Assembly: GCA_020849795.1 (NCBI GenBank) | Contig: JADZFR010000003.1 | Coordinates: 55,756 to 119,755, forward strand | DNA: 64,000 bases | Direction: 5' to 3' | Origin: Planctomycetota bacterium | Lineage (GTDB): Bacteria; Planctomycetota; UBA8742; UBA2392 | Shown here: positions 27,361 to 35,552 of the stretch, piece by piece | Layout of the letters: every line of letters starts with the position of its first letter | Numbering within the stretch: position 1 is the stretch's first letter | The notes under the pieces: generated by a model | What the model was told of the DNA's origin: nothing | The model's input: only the letters and a program-made list of their open reading frames with translations | The model's database searches: none | Translations under genes and position numbers: made by a program

Positions 27361-27388
27361 CAGGGGGCGCAGCATGCTGCGCCCCCTG
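27361..27388. terminator. bidirectional intrinsic terminator
   Basis: A perfect 12-bp stem CAGGGGGCGCAG / CTGCGCCCCCTG with a CATG loop, centred between the stops of two convergent genes. A weaker GCGCGCAG/CTGCGCAC stem follows at about 27401-27420. Confidence 0.75.
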
Positions 27389-27430
27389 GCTTCTGTCACT
27401 GGCGCGCGCAGCAAGCTGCGCACCTGTCAC

Positions 27431-29347
27431 TTACTCGCAACCGCACGAGTCGCCGCACCCGCCGCCGGTGGCGGCCTTTGCCGTTTCCTCGATGCTGCGG
27501 GACTTCTGTTCGCCGGGCAGACTGTCGCCGCAGGCGCCGGTGCTGCAACCGACTTCGGCTGCGATCAGCACCTGCTCGGCGTGTTCCTTGCGGTCTTCTT
27601 CGATACGTGCGGCACCGCGGGCGTCGGCCTTGGCCTCGGTGTCGAGTTCGGCTTCCTTGACGCAAGCCGCACCTTCTTCGATGGCAACCTGGCGGGCCAG
27701 GGCTTCGACTTCCTGCACGCTCATGATCTTCTTCTCGGCCTTGGCGTTCTTTGCCACGCTCTTCTTCAAGCGCTTGGCGACCATGTGCAGAAGGTTGGCT
27801 GCCACGCCGACTTCTTCATGCACAAAGGTCAGCAGGCCGCGCTTGAGCTCAGGGTCCTTGTCCACGACCGCCCGGAACTCGGCCGCAGTCACGCCAAATC
27901 CGTCCAGCACGCGCTGGAACTCTTCGCGGCAGCGCACCTTGGCCTCATACAGCTTCATCTGTACGCGGCTCTTGATGTTTACTTCGCCGTCGCCGCTGGT
28001 CTCGATCGGGATGAAGATGCACTCGGGGTAGTCGTTGACAACCTTGCTCTGGACGCCGTCTGACTGCGTGCTGGGCATGCAGCCGAATGGCTTGACGCTG
28101 ATAACCATGTGGGCCTTCTTCTCAAGAACGCTGTAGATGTTCTTGCCCACTTCCATGTGGCCCTCGCCGCCGCGCAGGTCAATGTTGTAGTACTCCTGCG
28201 CAAGCTTGTGGATCTTGCCCTGGTTGGGCAGCGCGTTGGGCTTCATGCCCAGCAGCTTGCGGTAGCGGTCGTAGCGGCCGCGGAAGTAAATCTTCAGCGC
28301 GCTCATCAACGCGTACGTCTTCAACTGCTTGAGGCGGCTGGTATTGCCCTCCTTGTCGGGCAAACCAAAGCTCTTCATCAGGTCGTGCTTGCCGATGTAC
28401 AGCAGGTAATCGACCCAGGTGCTCACGGGCTCAACCAGCACCTGTGCGCCTTCGCCTTCCAGCCATTCACCCAGGTGATAATTGCCGTCGCCTTCGGTGG
28501 TCATGGCCCAGAACTCGCCGGTGATCTTCACCTTGGGCTTGACGCGGGTGTAGTCGCACTCGACCGCATCGAACATGTCGCGAACCTTCTTGAGCGTCGC
28601 CTCAAGTTTGTCGCCGTCCTGCATGGTTTGGCCGAGCATGCGCTTGGCCTCTTCCAGCACGCGGTTGGTCTCGCCTTTCTTCACTTCGTAGGGCCGAAGC
28701 TGGTAACCCAGGTCGTTGACCAGGTCGCCGATCATCACGGCCATGATCAGCGCCATGAAGAAGTCCTTGTTGAAGTCAATGCCGCCCTCTTCGGCCACTT
28801 CGTCGCCGGCGGCTTTGCTGATGCCCTTGGTCTGTTCAAACAGCAGCACGCGGAAGCCGTCGAACCCGGCGTCGCGCAGGGCCTTGCGGTACTCGGCTTC
28901 GTACATGCCGAAGCGACAGGGGCCGCAAGCGCCGGCGGTCAGGAACACGTACTTGTCCTTGATTTCCTGGACCGTCAGGCCCTCGTTGTCGCGCAGCTCC
29001 TGCAGGTGTTTGACCAGGTTGCCGACGGTGTAATACGTCGGGTTGCACTGGCCGCGATTGCCGAACTCTTTGCCGATCGTCAGGGCGTCGTTGTCCGGGC
29101 AGGCCAGGGCCTCAACCTTGTAGCCCATGCCGCGAATTGCGTACTCGAGAAATTGCTCGTGGGCCAGCGTCAGGCCCCCGAACAACACTGTGGTCGTCTC
29201 GCGGGACTGCTTGACGAAGGTCTGCTCGAAGGGCTTCTCGAAGTGGTTGATCCCACCGTCCTCAATGCCCAGCTCTTTGCGAAGCTGTGCTTCGTATTCC
29301 TTGAGTTCCGACTCCACGCTGGTTTCCATTACATCGTTTGGTGTCAT
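27431..29347 (-). CDS. 2-hydroxyacyl-CoA dehydratase-related protein (COG3581 type)
   Basis: 638 residues related to the HgdB/HgdC fold of 2-hydroxyacyl-CoA dehydratases, as found fused to or beside large BadF-type activases. Visible: FPLACPDN-like ALACPDNDALTIGKEFG, TAGACGPCRFGMYEAEYRKAL with paired cysteines, and a late VISVKPFGCMPSTQSDGVQS. The last residues form a glycine/cysteine tail (GGGCGDSCGCE) plus an earlier VGCSTGACGD, possibly a metal-binding extension absent from typical members. GGAG six nt before the ATG fixes the start. It belongs functionally with the 1139-residue activase-type protein two genes upstream. The physiological substrate of such stand-alone sets is unknown. Confidence 0.82.
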   Translation of the reverse strand: MTPNDVMETSVESELKEYEAQLRKELGIEDGGINHFEKPFEQTFVKQSRETTTVLFGGLTLAHEQFLEYAIRGMGYKVEALACPDNDALTIGKEFGNRGQCNPTYYTVGNLVKHLQELRDNEGLTVQEIKDKYVFLTAGACGPCRFGMYEAEYRKALRDAGFDGFRVLLFEQTKGISKAAGDEVAEEGGIDFNKDFFMALIMAVMIGDLVNDLGYQLRPYEVKKGETNRVLEEAKRMLGQTMQDGDKLEATLKKVRDMFDAVECDYTRVKPKVKITGEFWAMTTEGDGNYHLGEWLEGEGAQVLVEPVSTWVDYLLYIGKHDLMKSFGLPDKEGNTSRLKQLKTYALMSALKIYFRGRYDRYRKLLGMKPNALPNQGKIHKLAQEYYNIDLRGGEGHMEVGKNIYSVLEKKAHMVISVKPFGCMPSTQSDGVQSKVVNDYPECIFIPIETSGDGEVNIKSRVQMKLYEAKVRCREEFQRVLDGFGVTAAEFRAVVDKDPELKRGLLTFVHEEVGVAANLLHMVAKRLKKSVAKNAKAEKKIMSVQEVEALARQVAIEEGAACVKEAELDTEAKADARGAARIEEDRKEHAEQVLIAAEVGCSTGACGDSLPGEQKSRSIEETAKAATGGGCGDSCGCE

Positions 29348-29368
29348 GGCGCTCTCCGTTGAAGAAGC

Positions 29369-29464
29369 ATTGAGCAATGAGCAATGAACGTCGGGCACTC
29401 AAGCGCGGCTTCTGCGCCCATGGCAGTTGCCTGCTTCATTGCCAGTTGTTCATTGTTCATTGAA
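29369..29464. repeat. inverted repeat of the CAATGAGCAATGAAC type
   Basis: ATTGAGCAATGAGCAATGAA (29369-29388) and GTTGTTCATTGTTCATTGAA (29445-29464) are inverted copies separated by 56 bp, in the gap between the dehydratase-related and PDZ genes. It is a third short repeat family in this window; the spacer has no gene. Confidence 0.65.
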
Positions 29465-29468
29465 GGTC

Positions 29469-30761
29469 TTATTCCTTTGGCGTGACCGCCACGCCGTTGA
29501 TTCCGATCATTCCGGGGCCCAATGTCAGGGTCAGGTCGTCCGCGCCCCTGCGCACGATGACCTTCACGCTTTCGCCTTCAGCCACCTGGGCCTTGGCGGT
29601 GTTGATGTCAGCAATCGTCTTGACCCGCACCGCGTTGTAATGGGTCAGGATGTCGCCCAGCTTGATGCCCGCCAATGCGCCCTGGCTGTTGGCGTCGACA
29701 AAGGTGATGCGGATGCCCGCAACGCTGACGTTGTTTCCGTCAATCGCCGTCTGGGCGTGCTTGCGCACGTCTTCGTCCTTGTCGTGCTGGGCGGCGTCTT
29801 CGATGCCGGCCCAGGCGTCGGGCGTGTTCTTGGCCGCAAGTTCGTTGATGCACAGTTTGCGCGCTTTGGCGTTGTCGCGGTTGCGCGCCAGGTAATCGAC
29901 CAGGTAACGCGTGGCCGTGGCACTGTTGATGTCGCCCAGCGCGTCGATGGCAGCCTCGACTTCATAGCCGCTGCCCGTGAGCAGAATCTCGCCCAGCAGC
30001 TTGGCACGCATGTCGGGGTCTTCGCTGCTCCACCATGGTGTGCCGTAGATCGACGCAACGCGGAAGTCTGACGGCACGCCGGGGTCGGTCAGGCCCTTCT
30101 CGACCAGGCCCCACTCCGAAATCAGCGAAACGTAGTCCTGCATTGTCATGCCCAGTTCTTTGGGCCCCTCGCCCCACGGGTTCAACCCGAAGTCCTCAGC
30201 CAGCTTGCGCCAAAGCTCAATTGCCTTGTCATAGCTGCGCGGGCCCAGCGCCTGGATGGCCCAAAGGGATTCCATGGCGTTCTTCTTGTTCTTGCCGCCG
30301 AACGCGGTGTTGAACTCGACTTCCAGCTTGCTGATGCGGGCGGCGATCTCTTCGTCGCTCAGGTGCTCGGTGATGCCGTTGTCGGCAAGCACCTTCTCAA
30401 GGCGCTTGATGCGCGCTTCATTCTGGCGGCGCTCTTCGCCGGTTGATTCCTTCAGGGCCTTGAGCTCGGCTTCAAGCTCGCGGGCGCGGGCCTCGTGCTT
30501 GCCCTTTTCATCCATCAGGTCGCCCGCGGTTTCTGCGAGCTGCCGGCTGGATTCGAGGTCGCGGTTTGCCTTTTCCAGCGAGCGGCGCAGTTCATCGCGC
30601 TCGTCCTGCAGCATCTTCAGGTCGGCGTCTACCGTGGCGACCTTGTGCTCCATCTCTTCCAGGCGGCCGTCGTCGCGTGGCGCAAACGCAATCATGCCGC
30701 CCACGCCGGCTGCCAAGCCGAGGATGGTGCCCAGTACCGCGCCTGTCGTTGCCTTGTCCAT
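29469..30761 (-). CDS. membrane-anchored coiled-coil protein with a PDZ domain
   Basis: 430 residues. N-terminal membrane helix (about 5-27, TTGAVLGTILGLAAGVGGMIAFA), coiled coil (about 32-135), a helical middle (about 150-330, HEAT-like: EVEAAIDALGDINSATATRYL) and a C-terminal PDZ domain (about 345-420) with GIRITFVDANSQGALAGIKLGDILTHYNAVRVKTIADI. The first helix is signal-anchor-like, so the body could lie outside the cytoplasm. It lies between the two dehydratase-type genes on the same strand, 71 nt from the larger one. No protease domain is present. Function unknown; scaffold role is inference. Confidence 0.82.
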   Translation of the reverse strand: MDKATTGAVLGTILGLAAGVGGMIAFAPRDDGRLEEMEHKVATVDADLKMLQDERDELRRSLEKANRDLESSRQLAETAGDLMDEKGKHEARARELEAELKALKESTGEERRQNEARIKRLEKVLADNGITEHLSDEEIAARISKLEVEFNTAFGGKNKKNAMESLWAIQALGPRSYDKAIELWRKLAEDFGLNPWGEGPKELGMTMQDYVSLISEWGLVEKGLTDPGVPSDFRVASIYGTPWWSSEDPDMRAKLLGEILLTGSGYEVEAAIDALGDINSATATRYLVDYLARNRDNAKARKLCINELAAKNTPDAWAGIEDAAQHDKDEDVRKHAQTAIDGNNVSVAGIRITFVDANSQGALAGIKLGDILTHYNAVRVKTIADINTAKAQVAEGESVKVIVRRGADDLTLTLGPGMIGINGVAVTPKE

Positions 30762-30832
30762 GACTTGTGTTCCGTGTCGTTCGCCGCGGGTGCCGCATCC
30801 CCTGACGCGGGACCCGCAACGTCGGACCGCTT

Positions 30833-33800
30833 TTAGCTTACGGCAGCCAGCTCAGGGTCGCTCTTATCCTGCTTGTTGCGCTCCATGATCTCGCGTTTCT
30901 TCTGCTCAAGCATCTCGCGCAGCTGCATCTCTTTCTTCTTCTTGTCTTCCATGTCCTCGATGTAGCGCTTCAGGAAATAGTCGATCGTCTCGGTGCGGAT
31001 CTTGATGGCGCCGGTCGGCTTGTTCTCGTCGATGTCATGGAACGTGAAGTATGGCGTGCGGCTGTCCGACACGATCTCTTCGACGGCGCTGTAGATCGGC
31101 GCGTCGTGGCCGCACTTGAAGCTGCTGAGGTCCAGCGCGATCAGGTTGGGGTGGCGCGCGGCGTACTTGGCGCCCCACAACTTCTGCGCGCTGTTGGTGG
31201 AGTACGCGTTCTTCCACACGTCGGTGATCGCCAACGCGTGCGGAAACTTGCCCATCTTCACTTCCTTGCCGAAGACTTCTTCCAGGATGTCCTCGTCAAT
31301 CGGCAAGCTGTCCAGGCTGAACACCGGGTAGCCCAGCTTCTGCAGCTCCTCGACAATCTCGTGGTTCAAGCCCGGGTCGTTGTGATACGGGCGCGCGAGC
31401 AGAACAACGCCGATCTTGTTTTCTGCCTTCAGCTTGTTCAGCACCTCACGCGCGGGCTTGCGCAGCTCATCATTCTTGAAGACCTGCAACGCGTTGAACG
31501 CCAGCTTGACTGCTTCGGCGCTTTCCTCACGCGTGATGCCCAGGCGCTCGTTGAAGTACTTGAACATCTGGCGCTCGCACAGCTCGGGCCGGTACATGTC
31601 CACCACCGGGTCCCAGTACTCGACGCCCTTTTCCTTGAACAGGTCGCCTTCTTTGGTGAAGGCGGCTTTCACGACTTCGGGCGTGGCGGTGACGGTGGGG
31701 CAAGCGCACGAATCGAGCATGTGGGTCAGCTCGGTCTGCATGGTGTTGGGAATCGGGAAGAAGATGACGTCCACCTTCTTGCGGTACAGCAGGTTGTGCA
31801 CGTGCGCCAGGCTGACCTTGGCGGGGAAGCACTGGTCGATGCTGCCGCGGCGCGACCCCTCTTTGTACAGCTCTTCGTTGGTGAAGTCGCTCCAGATGAT
31901 GTTCTTGGGATCGATGCCGATGGCTTCAAAGTACGCGCTCCAGAACGGGCCCGTGCTGTACATGTTCAGCGTCTTGGGCATTCCGATCTTGAGGTCTTTG
32001 ATGCGGGCGCGTTTTTCGTTCTGTGCCTTGACGCTGGGCAGGCGCAACAGCGTGCCGATGCCTGACTTCTGCTCGCGCAGCACAGGCTTTACGCCGTAGC
32101 TGGTGAAGGCTTTCTTGGCCGCGGTGTCGACGAAGTTGGGGAAGGACTTCTTCAAGCCGTCTAGGCGACCCTTGATGTCGCGCATCTTGGCAACGTCTTC
32201 GACCGTGCCCTTCTCGCAGGTGGCGATGATAAAGCGGCGTTCGTCGCCGGCCGGCGTCTTGGTGTCAATGAAGGTGCGCAGGCACTTGTTCTTGCAGAAG
32301 TAGCAGCGGGTCGATTCGTCGCGCTTGCTTGAGAAACCAAGACCCAGCAGTGCATCCATGCCGATGAAGTGCGTGTGGCCGTGGCGGGCCGTCACGCGAA
32401 TCGCTTCGATCGCGCAACCAATGGCGCCGCTTTCGCCACAGAACTTGTGAACGATGACGTCGGCGTCGGGCACCTTGCTTTTGATGAAGTCCACCTGGGC
32501 CTTCACCGCGGCCAGGTTGCGCTGCGTGCCGCCCTGCAGCACGAACTTGCGCCCCAGCTTGGCCAGGTTGGGCTCTTGCACCACATACAGCCAGATGTTC
32601 TTGGGCAGCACGTGGGCCAGGCCCGCCATGATCTGCTGGGCTGACCAGCCAAGCTGCTGGAAGTTGACGATGTCGCTTTCCATGAACACCGCGCAGCCAT
32701 AGCTGAACACGGGCAGCGAATCGGCGCCGAACGCGATGTCGGCAAAGTTCTGGATCGGGTGGCCAAACTTGCCGGCCGTGCTTTGCAGGAAGTAACCGTT
32801 GCCGGCGCTGCATTGCGTGTTGAGCTTGAAGTCGGACACTCGTCCGTTCTTCAGCATGATGACCTTGATGTCCTGGCCGCCGACGTCCACGATCACGTCT
32901 ACGTTGTCATAGAAGTGCAGCGCGGCTTGCGTGTGAGCGACAGTTTCGACCAGCGCCACATCGCCGCCGATGGTTTCCTTCAGGATGTCCTTGGCATAGC
33001 CCGTGGTGCCGACGCCCATGATCTTGAGGATGGCGCCGTTCTTCTGAATCTGGTCGCGCAGGCCCGCCATCACCATCTTGGTGTCTTCGATCGGGTTGCC
33101 CTTGCTCAGGTCGTAGTAGGCGCCGATCAGCTTGGCGTCTTTGTTGACCAGCACGGCCTTGGTGCTGGTGCTGCCGCCGTCGATGCCGACCCAGCCCTCG
33201 ACCACTTCGCCCGGCCCGAACTCCGGAAACTCGTGCGATGGAATCGTGTACTGGCTCTTGAACTCGTCGAGTTCTTCCTTGTTCTTGCTCAAGCCGCCGT
33301 GGCCGCCGCTGGTGCGCATCGCGTCGCGGCCGCCGCTGATGTAGGCCGTAAGCGAATCGAGACCCAGAAAGCGGGCGATGTGCGCGTCTTCGCTTTTGCC
33401 GTACAGCACGGCGCCGATGGCCGCGAAGTACTGGGCGTTCTCGGGCACCTTGACCAGTTCGTTCGGGTCGGGGTTCTCGGGCAGCGGGAACTTGCGTTCT
33501 TCCCACACCTTCATGATGTTGTGGCGCCACGCCTGCTGCATGGCCGGGATGAACGTGTTGGGGCCGCCCAACAGCAGGCACACCGGGCGCAGCGTGTTGC
33601 CGCGCGTGAGCACCGAAAGGTTCTGCTGCACGATGGCTTCGAACAGCGAAGCCATCAGCTCTGACGGCGGCACGCCCTGCTTTTGCAGGCCGTTGATGTC
33701 GGTTTCTGCAAACACGCCGCACTTGCCGGCGACCGGGTGCAGCTTGACACCGTGGTAACTCAGCTTGACCAGCTCTTCGATCGGCAGCTTGACCTTGTTG

Positions 33801-34252
33801 TTGATCTTGTCGATCACCGCGCCCGTGCCGCCGGCGCACTTGTCGTTCATGCTGGGGATCTTGCGCTTACCGCTCGGGTCTTCCTTCCAGATGATGATCT
33901 TGGCGTCCTGCCCGCCCAGCTCAATGACGCTGCCGGCTTCGGGGTAGAACTTCTCAACCGCGAGCGAAACCGCGTTCACTTCCTGAACGAACTTGGCGCC
34001 GAACAGCGGCGCCAGTGAGTTGCCGCCGCTGCCCGTGATGAAGATGCGGATCTTCTCGTTGGCAAGCGGGAACTCTTTCAGGATATTGCCCAGCAGCTCG
34101 TGCGTCTTTTCGGGCTGCCGGGTTTCGTGGCGCATGTAGTGCGACCACAGAATCTTGTCGGTCACCGGGTCCATGACCACCGCCTTGACCGTGGTGCTTC
34201 CCACGTCCAGCCCGATCGTCACGCCGTTGGGGTGTTGTTCATTGATGGACAT
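30833..34252 (-). CDS. acyl-CoA dehydratase activase-type protein with two BadF/BcrA ATPase modules and DUF2229
   Basis: 1139 residues. Two tandem ASKHA-fold modules: the first (about 10-300) begins TIGLDVGSTTVKAVVMD and has NDKCAGGTG and AGKCGVFAE; the second (about 353-630) begins WVGIDGGSTSTKAVLV and has NTQCSAGNG and SYGCAVFMESDI. In characterised activators the paired cysteines hold a [4Fe-4S] cluster at the dimer interface and ATP drives electron transfer to the dehydratase. A CxxCxxxC motif (RCYFCKNKCLRTF, about 649-661) precedes a DUF2229-type region. It starts with a 1-nt overlap with the Rrf2 stop (TGATG), so Rrf2 heads this operon. Substrate unknown. Confidence 0.9.
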   Translation of the reverse strand: MSINEQHPNGVTIGLDVGSTTVKAVVMDPVTDKILWSHYMRHETRQPEKTHELLGNILKEFPLANEKIRIFITGSGGNSLAPLFGAKFVQEVNAVSLAVEKFYPEAGSVIELGGQDAKIIIWKEDPSGKRKIPSMNDKCAGGTGAVIDKINNKVKLPIEELVKLSYHGVKLHPVAGKCGVFAETDINGLQKQGVPPSELMASLFEAIVQQNLSVLTRGNTLRPVCLLLGGPNTFIPAMQQAWRHNIMKVWEERKFPLPENPDPNELVKVPENAQYFAAIGAVLYGKSEDAHIARFLGLDSLTAYISGGRDAMRTSGGHGGLSKNKEELDEFKSQYTIPSHEFPEFGPGEVVEGWVGIDGGSTSTKAVLVNKDAKLIGAYYDLSKGNPIEDTKMVMAGLRDQIQKNGAILKIMGVGTTGYAKDILKETIGGDVALVETVAHTQAALHFYDNVDVIVDVGGQDIKVIMLKNGRVSDFKLNTQCSAGNGYFLQSTAGKFGHPIQNFADIAFGADSLPVFSYGCAVFMESDIVNFQQLGWSAQQIMAGLAHVLPKNIWLYVVQEPNLAKLGRKFVLQGGTQRNLAAVKAQVDFIKSKVPDADVIVHKFCGESGAIGCAIEAIRVTARHGHTHFIGMDALLGLGFSSKRDESTRCYFCKNKCLRTFIDTKTPAGDERRFIIATCEKGTVEDVAKMRDIKGRLDGLKKSFPNFVDTAAKKAFTSYGVKPVLREQKSGIGTLLRLPSVKAQNEKRARIKDLKIGMPKTLNMYSTGPFWSAYFEAIGIDPKNIIWSDFTNEELYKEGSRRGSIDQCFPAKVSLAHVHNLLYRKKVDVIFFPIPNTMQTELTHMLDSCACPTVTATPEVVKAAFTKEGDLFKEKGVEYWDPVVDMYRPELCERQMFKYFNERLGITREESAEAVKLAFNALQVFKNDELRKPAREVLNKLKAENKIGVVLLARPYHNDPGLNHEIVEELQKLGYPVFSLDSLPIDEDILEEVFGKEVKMGKFPHALAITDVWKNAYSTNSAQKLWGAKYAARHPNLIALDLSSFKCGHDAPIYSAVEEIVSDSRTPYFTFHDIDENKPTGAIKIRTETIDYFLKRYIEDMEDKKKKEMQLREMLEQKKREIMERNKQDKSDPELAAVS

Positions 34253-34743
34253 CAGCTCGCCTTTCCATGGACGATGGAGACGCTGGCAACGGATGGCAAC
34301 ACTTCAGTGTAATCGGCTTGCTTGTCTCGCAGTTCGGCCAGTGTCATACGCTCAAGCCGACCGGCAATCTCGCGACCGAAGCCCTGCAGCACAGTCTGGA
34401 AGGCGCAGCGGCCGGAAAGTTCGCAGTCACAACCTTCGTCGAGGCAGCGGAAAATGCAGATGTCGCGGTCCGACGCGGTCAGAATGCTGGCAATCGAAAT
34501 CTGCCCTGCGTCACGGGCCAGCGAGTAGCCGCCAGCCGGCCCCGCCTGCGAAGTGACGATGGAGGCGCTGACCAGCTTGCGCATGACCTGGGCGCAAACC
34601 GGTGCGGGGATGTGCTGGTGTTCGCTGATTTCGCGCAGTCGCACGCGGCCGCGAGTTTTGGCCAGGTGCAAAGCCGCGCGCAGGCCGTAGTCAGACTTCG
34701 AAGTGATGATCACGCCCGCCCCCGCGCCGACGATTACGGTCAT
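34252..34743 (-). CDS. Rrf2-family transcriptional regulator
   Basis: 163-residue winged helix-turn-helix regulator of the Rrf2 family (IscR, NsrR, RirA, SufR-like). TSKSDYGLRAALHLAKTRGRV and LREISEHQHIPAPVCAQVMRKLVSASIVTSQAGPAGGYSLAR show the DNA-binding fold. Cysteines at 96, 100, 105, 107 and 113 (CIFRCLDEGCDCELSGRC) occupy the cluster-binding loop, so an Fe-S cofactor is likely. The start is uncertain: a GTG nine codons in would give the more usual short N-terminus. Palindromes at 34748-34760 and 34857-34871 upstream match those flanking the sufB promoter, suggesting autoregulation and control of suf (inference). Its stop overlaps the activase start. Confidence 0.9.
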   Translation of the reverse strand: MTVIVGAGAGVIITSKSDYGLRAALHLAKTRGRVRLREISEHQHIPAPVCAQVMRKLVSASIVTSQAGPAGGYSLARDAGQISIASILTASDRDICIFRCLDEGCDCELSGRCAFQTVLQGFGREIAGRLERMTLAELRDKQADYTEVLPSVASVSIVHGKAS

Positions 34744-34747
34744 AGTT

Positions 34748-34760
34748 GACCGAAGAAGTC
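34748..34760. promoter_or_regulatory. possible Rrf2 operator near the Rrf2 start
   Basis: On the minus strand GACTTCTTCGGTC, sharing GACT-N5-GGTC with the sufB-upstream site at 50632. It sits 5 nt before the regulator's ATG. Single-site match, so weak. Confidence 0.3.
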
Positions 34761-34856
34761 TAAGACGGGAGCAGAACCTATTGCGCTGGAATGTATCTGG
34801 CAAGTGCCGACGGGCGGTTGACAGGGTTATGGGGGCGCCTGCCACACAGGAGAAGC

Positions 34857-34871
34857 GGACTAACTTACTCC
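34857..34871. promoter_or_regulatory. possible Rrf2 operator (GGACTAACTTACTCC)
   Basis: Identical at 13 of 15 positions to GGACTAACTTTGTCC at 50579 beside the sufB promoter. It lies 114 nt upstream of the Rrf2 start; a TTGCCA-N17-TAGGTT pair reading toward the gene lies in between. Confidence 0.5.
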
Positions 34872-35064
34872 GGAATCCAGTCGCGCGCCGGGGCCAGATA
34901 GCCGCGCCAGCGGCGACGCCTAGCGGGCAATCCGGCGACGCGAATTTTGTGGCGCAAATATGTTCGGAATGCATCACGGCATGAAGCATAATGCCGTGAT
35001 AAAAGAATGCCAAGCAAAAAAAATTTCCCCGCCGATGTGGGGGGTATGTTGGCAACTCGACTCG

Positions 35065-35439
35065 TCAGGCGGCTGTCGAAGGGCCCGGCCAGTTGCCGCC
35101 GCCCGGGTTGCCCCCGCGATGGCGCTGCAGCAGGCAGATGTCGATGTCCTGGTTCTCTGCGCACAGGCGCAGGATCTGGTCAATCACGTTCAACACCGGT
35201 TTGCGGGTGGCGAAGTCGGTGCAGATTTCGCTGCTGCCCGGCGGGTTCATGTGAAAGACCCGGCGTTCGCCCGTCGAGTGCACGACAATCGCCACGTAGA
35301 ATTCACGACCTTCGCTCGTCCAGTCAATGATGTCGCGAATCGCGTCGGTCGACTTGTACGTGTTGCGCAGCCGGTTGCGCCACTTGCTGCTGTGCGAGGC
35401 GGCGGTCTCAGGGCGCGTTAGAAAGTAGATCTTTTTCAT
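35065..35439 (-). CDS. hypothetical protein
   Basis: 124 residues, unrecognised. Starts MKKIYFLTRPETAASHSSKW and is moderately charged with a mixed alpha/beta look (REFYVAIVVHSTGERRVFHM, PVLNVIDQILRLCAENQDIDICLLQ). The last fifteen residues are Gly/Asn/Pro rich. No signal peptide or membrane segment. GGAAG 8 nt upstream supports the ATG over an in-frame ATG at 35523. It is divergent from the RND permease gene. Coding is likely from the codon pattern; function is not proposed. Confidence 0.6.
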   Translation of the reverse strand: MKKIYFLTRPETAASHSSKWRNRLRNTYKSTDAIRDIIDWTSEGREFYVAIVVHSTGERRVFHMNPPGSSEICTDFATRKPVLNVIDQILRLCAENQDIDICLLQRHRGGNPGGGNWPGPSTAA

Positions 35440-35552
35440 GGCCGGTTCTTCCCACTGGATATCGGCTGAACCGGGACAGGCACTTGAGCCGAACCCGCGA
35501 TTGCCCCATCCCGCCTGCCCCATTTCTGCGGCATGTTCGTATAAAAGGAAGC

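Larger units (their letters stand above)
34744..35064. other. intergenic region upstream of the Rrf2 gene
   Basis: 321 nt with no credible gene. It holds the two operator-like palindromes and a 10-bp inverted repeat ATCACGGCAT / ATGCCGTGAT around an 8-nt loop (34973-35000). The latter is flanked by an A-rich run (AAAAAAAATTT at about 35016), so the area is locally AT-rich and promoter-like. No U-run places it as a terminator for the leftward gene. Confidence 0.4.

Noticed and set aside
31037..32065. 342-codon rightward frame opposite the dehydratase activase
   Set aside because: Mirror of a clear ASKHA/DUF2229 protein; no start signal.
34973..35000. 10-bp inverted repeat as a terminator
   Set aside because: No U-run on the downstream side for the leftward gene, and it is followed by A-rich sequence on the other strand.
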